Positions 34,701 through 46,700 of a stretch of 64,000 nucleotides of DNA are shown here, in pieces. The translations under genes and the position numbers were made by a program. This DNA is from Aralia elata. Lineage: Eukaryota; Streptophyta; Magnoliopsida; Apiales; Araliaceae. Location of the stretch: NCBI GenBank assembly GCA_034770075.1, contig CM068386.1:80329007-80393006 (forward strand). The letters are read 5' to 3'. The stretch's first letter is position 1, and each line of letters begins with the position of its first letter. A model generated the notes under the pieces. That model worked only from the letters and a program-made list of their open reading frames with translations, was not told the DNA's origin and searched no databases.

Positions 34701-37700
34701 TAAAGTAGAGTGAGTAAAAAAAAACATTTAACCCACTTGTGATTTTTCAATTGTACTAGTTTCAACCTCAGGTTGTCTTTACTCCAAAACAATACCCTTG
34801 TGAGCTTACATGGAGCTTCACAATATGTAATCAAGTACTCAACCTGTTCACTACCATCAATCTCATACTCATCCAATTCAAATTTTAGCTTCGAAGACCT
34901 TGCAGTAGTATGCATGTTTGATAGGCAAGAAAGCAAACAAATTCTCTGCTCATTTTCAGAACCAAAATACTCACCATGAAAATCATCCAACCATAACCAA
35001 CCTAGCAATATATGTGCAACATCCATAGGCAAAACATGACAAACCACCTTAATAATGTACTTTTTAAACGTGAACGCACCAATGTGAGATTGTGATTGAG
35101 GCATTATTGAGCCAAGGAATCTTAAAAGGATAAGGAATTGGTTCGGGTTGCAGGTTTAATTCTTTCACAAGCTTGGGTGAAACTATGTTAAAATCACTAT
35201 CTTTATCGAGCACAAGTTTGTACACCTTTGACTTGCAATGCACATAAGTGTGAAAATTAGATTTAGGTCGCGAATCATTTTTCTGAAGGAGTTCAGGAAC
35301 AAAAACATTTTCCACCATGATTAAAATTCACCAAACAAAATTACTTTCAATGACTAACCCCGACTTTTAGCGACGAATTTTGGGCCAGAGGGTATTATGT
35401 GTCGGTTCGCTAAAAGTGTGAGATGCAAAGTGTCACGTTTTGAAGTATAAGATGCAATGTGTAAAATGGGGTAAACTTGGGGGATGCAAAATGCATTTAA
35501 CTCTTTTGAGAATTTAATAAAACTTGCACTGGGTGTGTACAATCTACCTTTTGGTGCGCCATGTTGGTTTTCAGGGTGTGCATAGGTGTATCTACATGAG
35601 GGATCTTTTTGCTGGGGTATAGTTTCATTTGTGACCATACACTTTATTTTACTTTCTTTTATGCATGTGTATTTCCTTGTATACTAATATGTGTACATTG
35701 GTTGAATTCCTCTTTGTACTTGCTACTACTTGTTAGACATTAAGGGGGGGAAACAAAAAGAAAAAAAGAAAAGAAGAAAAGAAGAAAATAGAGATTACTG
35801 GAGCACTTAAGTTTCACTAGCAAAATGTTAAAGAACTTGTTGAGTCTTATCTCGTCATCTTATTGACATTGTTCTTTTCATAAAATGTTATTTGCAGTAA
35901 TGGTGCTCTTCTTCAAGTTCTCACTGGAAGCTATTTCTCTGAGAAGATACCAAAAGTTGGTTTCCCTACGTCAGCCTTTAAAACATGTTTGTCTAGTTGG
36001 AAAATTTTGCAATGAAATTTAAGTGACATTCTTATATATATTGCCAGGCTAATGCCATCATATCATACAACAACAGGCCAGCAACAGAAGCAGTACCTTA
36101 CTTTGAGCAGGTAATGTATTTGTTTGGTAACTAATAATTAGTTTTCATTACTCAGAGATTTTCATAATATTTTTAAATTCACTACGCTTCCGGGGCATAG
36201 CACAGGCTTATAACGTAGTTGATTGGGAAAATTTTCAAAGATCATTTGCATCTGATGTCAGCTTAAAAGAAAATTATCCTCAACATAATGGTCTCCTAGC
36301 TCAAAAGGCTGTGAACTCGTTTTTTAGATTTCAGGGGTTAAGGTAAAGCTAATTAGGCGTGTAGCCAAGCCTAAGGTTAGATCAATGATTAGATTTTCTA
36401 GTTTGTTTTGACCAAGGTTTCCTGCTTTTGTCCAATGTCTTAAAAACCATGGCTTAACTGCCATTACTTGGGCTTCAATTCCAAATTCCAGTAGGAGAAG
36501 AAATAATGTTGAAATGAGAGTTGCATTTAGTAGTGCCAGCTCTGTATCCAAATGAGACATGGATAGAGCTAGGGCCTAAGTGGGAGGCCAGAAGAAAACT
36601 ACGTTAGTGGTTCTGGATGGAATCTCTTTGACTTTACCGTGCCATAGCTTCGTTGCACCTCAAAGATATTAACACGAGGGATCAGCTCTCTTTTTAGGAG
36701 ATCTAGATGATGCGTAAGGAGATATCTTGTCATTTCCTCTTATGGAGCTTGTCGCAAGCTTTCACCTTATCTAAACTTGAAGAAAGCTAGAATTAATATG
36801 TACTCTTTCTTATTTCTTTCATTGATAGTAGTTACATTTATATACAAGAGTATTGAGCTAGTGGAGGAGGAAAACATGGATCCTGTTTTCCTTAGTGCTC
36901 ACAGCATACAAGAAACATACACAGCTCACATAGCACGTAGCTTTGGCTTCTAACACTCCCCCTCAAGTTGGTGTATAGATATCTCGCATACCCAACTTGA
37001 AACACAAGGGATGAAATATCTTACCACTAAGACCCTTAGTCAGAATATCAGCTAGCTGATGTTCTGTTTTTACAAAAGGTAAGCAAATAAGACCACTGAC
37101 TAATTTTTCTTTGATAAAGTGTCGGTCAATCTCAATGTGCTTCGTTCTATCATGTTGTACCGGATCATTTGCAATACTAATGGCTGCCTTGTTATCACAA
37201 AATAACTGCATAGGCCCTTTAGTTGAAACACCCAAATCTTCTAGCAAGGTTCGAAGCCACATTAGTTCACATATACCTAAGGCGATAGCTCGGTATTCAG
37301 CCTCAGCACTAGATCTTGCCACAACAGACTGTTTCTTACTACGCCAAGTGACAAGGTTACCTCCAACAAATGAACAGTAGCCTGATGTAGATCGACGATC
37401 CTCTATAGAGCCAGCCCAATCTGAGTCGGAAAAAGCTTCGACTCTCATATGACCATGTGGTGCAAACAATAGACCTTTACCGGGTGCAGACTTGAGATAC
37501 CTCATAATTCTGTAAACGGTTTCCATATGACTTTGTCGAGGATCATGCATATATTGGCTAACTATACCCACAGCATAAGATATATCGGGTCTAGTATGAG
37601 ACAGGTATATCAGTCGTCCCACTAGACGTTGATATCTTTCTCTATCAACCGTAGGTCCTGTGCCTCCTTCTAGATGATGATTAACCTCAATAGGAGAATC

Positions 37701-40700
37701 AGCAGGTTTACACCCTAGCATGCCAGTTTCTGTTAAGAGATCAAGAACATATTTTCGTTGAGATAGGAAAATTCCACTGGAAGATCTTGCAACTTCAATT
37801 ACCAAGGAAATATTTCAAGGTGCCCCAGATCTTTGATTTCAAATTCTTTAGCCAGGCTAGCCTTGAGTTTAACTATCTCTTCTTTATTATCCCCTGTCAC
37901 TACAATGTCATCAACATAAACAATAAGAATGACAGTCTTACCATTTATTTGTTTGACAATAGAGTGTGATCTGCTCGACTCTGTTTGTACCCAAGTTTTA
38001 TCATTGCTTTGTGGAATTTACCAAACCAGGCTCGAGGAGATTGCTTCAATCCGTATAAAGCCTTTCGCAGTCTACAAACCTACCTTTGGGTAAACAGATG
38101 ATGCAAAACCAGAGGGTATTTCCATGTATACCTCTTCTTCTAGATCACCATGAAGAAATGCATTTTTCACATCCAATTGCTGAATATCCCAGCCAAAGTT
38201 TGCTGCACATGAGATTATGGTACGAACAGAGTTCATTTTTGCCACGGGAGCAAAAGTCTCCTGGTAATCAATCCCGTGAGTCTGAGTGTACCCTTTTGCA
38301 ACTAGCCTGGCTTTGAGTCTTTCAACTGTCCCATCTGCCTTTTGTTTCACTGTATATACCCATTTGCAACCAACTGGTCTTTTCCCATAAGGAAGAGTAA
38401 CTAGTTCCCAAGTATCATTCTTTTTCAGGGCATTCATTTCTTCTATCATAGCATGTTTCCACTGCTCGTTGCTAATTGCTTCTTTCCACCCCTGAGGAAT
38501 AGATATAGAGGACAGAGAAGAAACAAAGGAATGGTAGGATACAGATAATTTATCATATGAAACAAAATTCGTGATAGGATGTTGTGTACAAGACCTGACA
38601 CCTTTTCTAAGAGCAATAGGAATGTTAGTATCATCAAAAGAACAAATAGGATCAGGATTCATACCATTAGTATTATCAAGACTCGATTCAGGGCAAGGTT
38701 GGTGTAGTGGTGCAGCGATGGTGACCTTATTCTTCCCTTTCCGAGTATAGGTCCTCAACTCAGGCTCGGACTGTAACTGTAACTCCCCCTGTGTAGCATT
38801 ATCAGAAATAACAACAGGAGTAGCGGAAGATGGTATAATAGTACTTGTACTCGTATGTGTAATACTAGTCTCAAAAGGAACCGTCTCCTCATCAATAACA
38901 TCCTCCCCCTGAGGAGATGGTGAAGAAGAATAAAAAGGTTCCGACTCCCAAAAAGTTACATCCCGAGTGACAAACACTTTGTGGGAAGGGGGATGATAGC
39001 ATTTATAACCTTTTTGGGTTGGAGAATAACCAATAAAAACACACCGCAGAGCTTTGGGATCCAATTTACCCCAAGTGGGGGATTTATCATGAACATAACA
39101 CACACATCCAAAAACTCGTGGTGAGGGAGAAGGAGTGGTGATGTGCTGGAGAAAGGAGATAGGACTTTTGTTTCCAAGGATTCTAGAAGGAAGACGGTTG
39201 ATAAGGAAGGCCGCAGTTAGAACCGCATCACCCCAGAAAAATTTAGGAGTTTTCATTGTAAACATAAGAGTGCGGGCAACTTCTAGGAGGTGTCGATTTT
39301 TTCTTTCTGCGACTCCATTTTGTTCTGGGGTACTGACACAGGAGGTTTGAAGAATGATGCCATGCTGAGAGAGGTAAGATTCAAAAGCATGATTATTACT
39401 GTATTCACGACCATTATCACTATGGAGAATTTTAACTTTAGCGTTAAATTGAGTTTGAATCATTTTATGAAAGTCTTGAAAGCAATCAAAAACTTCATTT
39501 TTGGAACGCAAAAGGTAAATCCAAGTGACCCGAGAATGACAATCAATAAAGCTAACAAACCATCTAAAACCAGAACGGGAAACAACCGAGAAGGACCCCA
39601 TACATCGGAATGGATAATAGCAAAAGACTCAGAATGACGACTGTTAATAGCAGAATAAGTCGAACGTTTGTGTTTACCGAATTCACATGGTTCACACAAA
39701 AACTGAGTTTTGTTACATCGCTTAACTAAAGATGGAAATAAAGACTCTAATACTGAAAAGGAAGGATGACCCAAACGACGGTGCCATTGATGGAGAGAGG
39801 TCAGGCTGGAGTCTGAAATAGAGTGAAGAGCCTGAGTAGAGGCCATACTAGATGAGGGAACATCTAAATAATAGAGACCATCGACTGCACTACCACTGCC
39901 AATCTTCTGCCCCGTCACCAAGTCCTGAAAAACACAATGATTGGGAAAAAAGGTTACTGAACAATGCATAGATTCAGAAAGACGTTGAACAGATAATAAA
40001 TTGGCAGTGAAGGAAGGAATATGTAGAACAGATGATAATGTCAATGAAGAGGTACAAACTACAGAACCACTCCCGGAGATAGAAGACATGGAGCCATCAG
40101 CAACTCGAACCTTGTATTTTCCAGAGTGGGGCGTGTACGAAGTAAAAAGGTTTGAGGACCCAGTCATATGCTCGGAGGCACCTGTGTCTATAATCCAAAT
40201 AGGGCAAGTGGATGAACCATGAAAAGCACAAGGAGGTATACCTGTCTGGGCATAATGAGAGGAAGTAGGTTTGAAATAGAATTTCCGAAAAGCTGAGATT
40301 TCCTCAGGAGTGAGAGCCATAGTAGTGTCTGCAGTACTGGAGACATCAGCAGAAGAAAGGGAGGAGCAGAACATGTAGGCATGAGATCCACGTCCACGAC
40401 CAGACCGACCTCCACGTCCTCTAGGACGTCCATGAAGCTTAAAACAGCGGTCCCTGGTATGATTCTTCCCCCCACAATAGTCACATTCACGGGACTCTTT
40501 CTCAATAGGAGATGGAATGGGAAAGCCAAGTTTAGGATACGAGGCAATCAAGGCTGATCGATCAACAAGATTTGCTGGTAGTATCATCACTCGTCGTCTG
40601 CTTTCCTCTTGTTGGACTCTAGCATGAGCCTCTCTCAGTGATGGGAAGGGTGTCTGACCGAGCAACTGTGCTCGAACCTGATCAAATTCTATATTCAAGC

Positions 40701-43700
40701 CAGCCAAGAAATCTACAACTCTATCTTCATTAATAAACTTTTGATAAGCTGCTGCATCTTCCTGACATTTAGCTGAGAAAACCCGATAATGATCAAGCTC
40801 CTGCCAAAGTGCATTAATCTCTGCAAAATATTGTGCCACAGACTTCTCTCCTTGGCCCAACTCACGGATTCGTTTACGAATATCATAGGCCTTAGACATA
40901 ATCACCAGAGATAGAGAAGGTTTGAGAGATAGCTTCCCCAAAGTTCATATGCAGTGTCTAAGAACATGTAACTACTTCTCAGACTAGGTTCCATTGAGTT
41001 AAAAATCCATGTTTTTACCATGGAATTATCAGATTTCCATTCCTCTTGGGGAACACCTGCTTGTATAGGCATGATAGTTGTACCAGTGATGAAATGCTGC
41101 ATCCGATTAGCTTCAATAGACATACGACATGCTTGGGACCAAGCTAGGTAATTGTTTCCATCCAACTTAACTGGACTAAGAACCAAAGCCGAGTTGAGAT
41201 GGTGATTCCTGATCAACTGTCTTTTATTGGTTTCAATGGTACCATCACTTTGAGTGGAAATAGATTCTGACATGGTAATATAATAGGAGCAACAAGTATT
41301 TATCCAAGGAACTTAACAACGAGGATAATATACAGGCTTCCAACAGTAAGCAATAAGGCAGTGATAACAACAGTAAAAATAGCCCAACCAGTACGAGGCT
41401 TCAATAGTACTAACTTAACAAGGGTTCAAATAGTACTAGCTTTATCACTGGTGATACCAAATAAGCCAAATAGGAGCAGTGTGCATATCACAGTAGCTTT
41501 ATCACTGATAATACCAAACAAGCCAAATAGGAGCAGTGTGTATATCACAGTTCAAGCCAAACAACAGTAGCAGGAGATACCCAGTGAAGGAAACAACCCA
41601 CCGAACCAAAAAATTAAGCCAAATCTGATCAAACCTGATTTTTTCGCTGGGAGACCACTGTGGGTGGAAAGAGGAGGAGGAGTCGACCAGAGTGGGAGAA
41701 ACCGCGCCGGAAAAGGTCGCCGGAAACTGGCTCACGCGCCGGCGCGTGGTGTCGGAGCTCCGGCGACTGGTCGGCGCGTGGCGGCGCGTGCGGCGGTGGG
41801 TCGGAAAAATGAAAACTCCGACGTGGTCGCCCGGCAACAAGTATCCCAAATATGATGTCAATTTCTCATTATATAATTATTGGACTAGTTTTCTGATGGA
41901 TTGTATGAGTAGCAGCGACGCGGAAGGAAGAAAAAAAAATTAACTGCTGGAAATGGTTAAGCAGCTGGCTCTGATACCATGAAGAAAGCTAGAATTAATA
42001 TGTACTCTTTCTTATTTCTTTCATTGATAGTAGTTACATTTATATACAAGAGTATTGAGCTAGTGGAGGAGGAAAACATGAATCCTGTTTTCCTTAGTGC
42101 TCACAGCATATAAGAAACATACACAGCTCACATAGCACGTAGCTTTGGCTTCTAACAAAACTATTCTAAAGCAACACTTTGTTTGGCGTCCATATTATGA
42201 TATTTTGCGTTCTGATTACATTTTGAATAGTTTAATTTTGTTTTGATTTTTCTTTACTTATATTAATTATCTTAGTGGTTTTACACACACACACACACAC
42301 ATATATTTATATCTATCGTACCACTAGTCTTAAGTAAGTTGTTCAGATGTCGGGAAACAAGTAATAACTTGCAGTTGAAATATTTATGTGTTTTGAATAA
42401 CTTTGGATGTGCCTTTGGACCCCTCTTGTAGATCAGGAAAAAGAGGTTTTGGCTCTTCCTTAAATGTCATGAATCACTGTGTTTTTTTATAAAGTTCCAG
42501 GGGTCTGACCATAGTTTACCCTAGAACTTAATAGGTGTAGGCCCAAGTACAAATTGGGGGCGCATACGAATCAAACAACCCAATGGAAGCGTTCGTGACC
42601 CGAGAAATCAAATTCGAACAAAAAAGTCGGAAATTAGGCTAAGTGTTGGAAGACCCCAAAGGGTTCCAACACCCTGAGGTTTGGCCACCTGAGGCTTCAA
42701 CCCTAGGGGAGGCTCATTCTGAACCCCCCCGATTGGATTACAAGCAAAGGACATCGAACTGACCAGAAACTGGCCAAAGTATGGAAGATGGCCACCTAGG
42801 GTTCCAACACCCTAGAAACCGGCCACCCTAGGGGCCAACTTTTCCTCTTCAATCGTGATGACAACTCCTTACCGAGAAACCAAGGAACGATTAGATGATT
42901 TGAAGGCCGGAAAAATGACTACATGAATGACATTCAAGGGTCCTGTCATCATAAAGCCTCATTTGTTGGACAAAGAATGAAGAATCGTACAAACCAGGAC
43001 AAAAAACAAAGGAACCAAGGATGAAGATCAGGCCAAAAGGGATTAGCCAATCCCCAAGGGTTCGGCCATCCTCGGGTTTAGGTACCCTAGGGGCAGACCT
43101 CCCCTTGTGGTCTTTTGCTCTCCTTTTGAAGGTCATTTGATGGTGTGTTTTCAGATATTGAGCACCGAAAACTCGACCAACGGAGCTCAGGTATTCGATA
43201 TCGAGGAGGTCTCTCTGAGCTCCATAGCAGAAGGCTCAAAGTGGCACTCTCTATTGGGACTTGATTGAGGGACATGGCTTGGTGGCCAGAGGAATAGGAG
43301 GAAGTTTCTGTGAAGGCAACAAGATGAGAGGAATACTTTTGTTAGTGACTAAAGTCACAAGCCAGACACACTTAGTGTTAGGCAGAGAGCATTTTTGGCA
43401 GCAAGAATAATTAGGATATTCTAGTAGTTGTACTTTTTGTGTGTAAGCATGTGTGCCCATGTGATAGTTTGTTATTTTGAGTGAAGGATAAGAAAAGTAG
43501 TGTAGGTTAGTAGCTTTACTTTTTAGTATCCTCTCTCTATAAATAATTGTAATTGAGGAGTAGCCTCCAAGCATTATGAATTAAGTGAATAAATGAAATG
43601 AAGAGATGCTTGTTTAAGCTTTCTCCTTATTTCTATCTCTCTCCTCCCTCACGACCTCAGTGAAGAACACTGAGATTTCTATCCTTCTTCCTCTCAATTT

Positions 43701-46700
43701 CTCTCTATTCTCTCTAATTCTCTGGTTTCTCTCTATATCTTTGTTCCTCTCTAATTTCTCTGGTTAGGATCCAAGCAGGGCCTGACAAATTGGTATCAAA
43801 GCTCTAGGTTCTATCCAAAATTATCATCTTCATCCTTCTAAATCCTCTGTTTTCATCTATCTTCAACCTCCAATTCTATTCTCTGATCCTTATTTTACTG
43901 TTATGTCACTGTTCATAAACCCAGAAAACACAAAAACAATTCAGTCAATTTCCTTAGTTGTTGCCATCAAAACACTTTGGGTAGGTCACTACTACTAAGA
44001 TCTAGTACCAACAAGCAATAACCAACAGCAGAATTAGCCTAGAAATCAAGCCATTCATCATCAATGATGCTCTGTTTTTTAAGGTGTCCTGCAACTGAAG
44101 TGATATTCACCCATCATTAGAGGTATTAAACTCTTCAAACTCACTCGTTTCAGTTACATACACATAGCCCAAACCATAATTCTCATAAACAACAACACCC
44201 AAGCATATTTCAATACATAATTTGCTGTTTATTCTCGGTTGGCAAAAATTTCTGGATTCTATGATATAATTTGGTTTGATTTGCTTCTGTTTGTGTTTAA
44301 GTGACTTAATTCACTTTGTTTAGCATATCTAGCATTAGTTTAAACATTTAAAAACTGAAAAACATAGTTATTAAAATTTCAGTTGTTTTTCAGCTCAAAA
44401 ACTTTTCTGCTATATTACTAATATTAATGCTTGATACTACCTGGGTAACTTGTGTTAGTATTTAGCTTTGATCCTTTGGTGCTTGTGCTTGTTTAAGTGC
44501 TCATTTACTCTTAAAAGTTCAACTAAGCTGTAGCTAGTTGAGTTTAAACCTTGTTTTGCTGGGATACTCAGTTTGTTTCACTGAGGAAGTCCATATCTTA
44601 CTTATAAAGCTACTCTAGTTCAACTACTCTAATTTAAGTAGTATTGCTACTGCTTGAATTTAGTTCTCAAACTCAGAATCACAATTGTTCTGTGATTCAC
44701 TCTTCCAAAATTCTGAGGAACCATGACTGGACCTGCACATCAAGTGTTCAACCAAATGCTTCAACAAGATTTTTTGAGTTGTAGAGATTAATACCAATGA
44801 GAAGTTGCAGCTTATTGATAAAAAAAAATGGATTATTTCTTATGTGGTATGAATGAGTTGCTGAAACAGAAAGGTTCAAAATATGAAAAGTGTTTTGTTA
44901 ACCCATTTGGAGATAAAAGAAAAGATAGGAGGCCAGTTCACATGGTGTATACAGGGAACAAGGGAAAATTTTAGAAATCCCAACCATGCTAAGAAGTTAA
45001 TGGCCAGAACAAATGAAGAAGATGATGTCCAATGGAGGAGGAACAACTTTGGAGAACATGCTTGAGTTCTCATCATTCATTGATGGTGATAATGATAGAA
45101 ACTGGATCAAGGATTGTGAAGGAGTTCCGATATATGATGAGTATGATGAAGATAAGGGGACTCCTATATATAATGAAGAGCCACAACAAGAGGGAGCAAA
45201 CTCTATGTATAATGATTATGTTGAGCATGAGGAGGCTCCAAATTATGATGAACCACCACAATATGAAGGAACCCTAATCTTTGATGAGTTTGAGAAACCA
45301 AGAGGACTGATCATTTGTGAGATTCCTCAACTTATTGAGGGCCTTAACAATGACACCAAAAGAAGGAGAAAGCTACTTAGGCCTATGGCATTGTTCCAAG
45401 CCTACAAGCAAGAAAAATCCTATGAACAACCTAACCTTAAGATTTGCAGCCCTTACATCAACCCATACACCAGCCCATTACCCCATAATTTAATTCTGAA
45501 ACAAACCCCAAACTTGACCTCCTCTATAACCAGCATTACCTACAACAAACTAAACAACAAACCCCTTACTTCCTACCCTAACACCAATTCAAATTCTATC
45601 TTTGCAGACCTCAAAAGGCATGTGATAGGAATTCACCTTCAATGCTCTTTGGCTGTTGAAAATAGGCAGCTACTTCTACAGGATTACATCAATGGTGAAG
45701 AGGTGTGCAAGAGTGTTAACCTAGATAAGGCCATTGGGTGTTGACGAGAAACTTTTAACTATAATTGTTGCACAGAAACTTCAAGGAAGAAGAAAAATTT
45801 TCTGCAGAAAATGGAGAATTGCAGGCACTGAATGTACTGGTTTCTAAGGTGGATACAGGGCAAGAGGCAACCAACGTTCAAGCTAATCAAAGTCTTAAGC
45901 AGGGCAGCTTCATTTTCAGAAGAAGCAGACCTCCGCTCTTGGAAACCATTGATGTTGAAGACGAGTTATCTGTTATCAAAAGAGTATGGTTTGCGAGGCC
46001 TAATCCTTGGAGGGACAAAATAAAAATGTCCCTCAACATTTTCACCTAGAAGATAACCTTGATAACTAGCACTCCTCTGTGAAGGATCAACTTGAAATCA
46101 AGGCCATCTATTTTGATCTTCAGGAGGCTCCATTTGATTGGAATGCTATCAGCAAAAGGAATGACCATGGTAAGGCAGTTATCTATGCTTTAAATGTTCA
46201 GGATGCCACTTTAAGCAGTGTTAGTAATGAGAAGGTTTGGGTGCTTTTACTCTTGAATGCAATCCATCTATCTTATGGATTAGAAACTGCTGCCTTGCTA
46301 ATTCAGTTTTTGTTGAAAGATGACCTTCAATGGAAAGTACCAGCTGCCGAAACCTTTGAGAAATTAGAAAGGGCATTGACCAGTCTCCCTAAAGAGAACC
46401 TACAACCTGAAACCAAGTCTTTTTCCGTTAAAATTGATCATAGTTGGAGAAAAATTCTAGTTGTTGCTCAAATGGTGCAAGGAATTGAAATGACCAACAA
46501 AGAAAAAATGAGATGCAATGAAGAACTTAAATTGATCTTTAAGTAATAGCTCCAAGTTGGCAAGGTTTGGAGTCAAGGTAGCTTGGAGAATCTTAAGAAA
46601 AAGCAGTTTTTCTTTGATAACAAGGAACATATGGAGGCTATTACCAGCTGAATCTTCTTCAAACAAGTTCAAATGGGGCAAATGTCATCTCAATAAGATG

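Larger units (their letters stand above)
36778..42157 (-). mobile_element. Ty1/copia retrotransposon (RE1-like), complete, antisense
   Basis: Both LTRs are 178 bp (36778-36955 and 41980-42157). The target duplication AAACT is perfect (36773-36777 and 42158-42162). The polypurine tract and initiator-Met primer site are in place. The LTRs differ at two positions by eye, so insertion was recent. The gag-pol frame has several one-base breaks. It sits antisense in intron 4 of the host gene. Confidence 0.95.

Noticed and set aside
39001..40250. + strand ORFs opposite copia 1 (e.g. 39135-39637, 40001-40222)
   Set aside because: They are shadows of the antisense gag-pol frame.
41502..41943. Overlapping ORFs in a GC-rich block
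   Set aside because: They lie in the untranslated leader of copia 1; no motif, and both strands are open because of composition.
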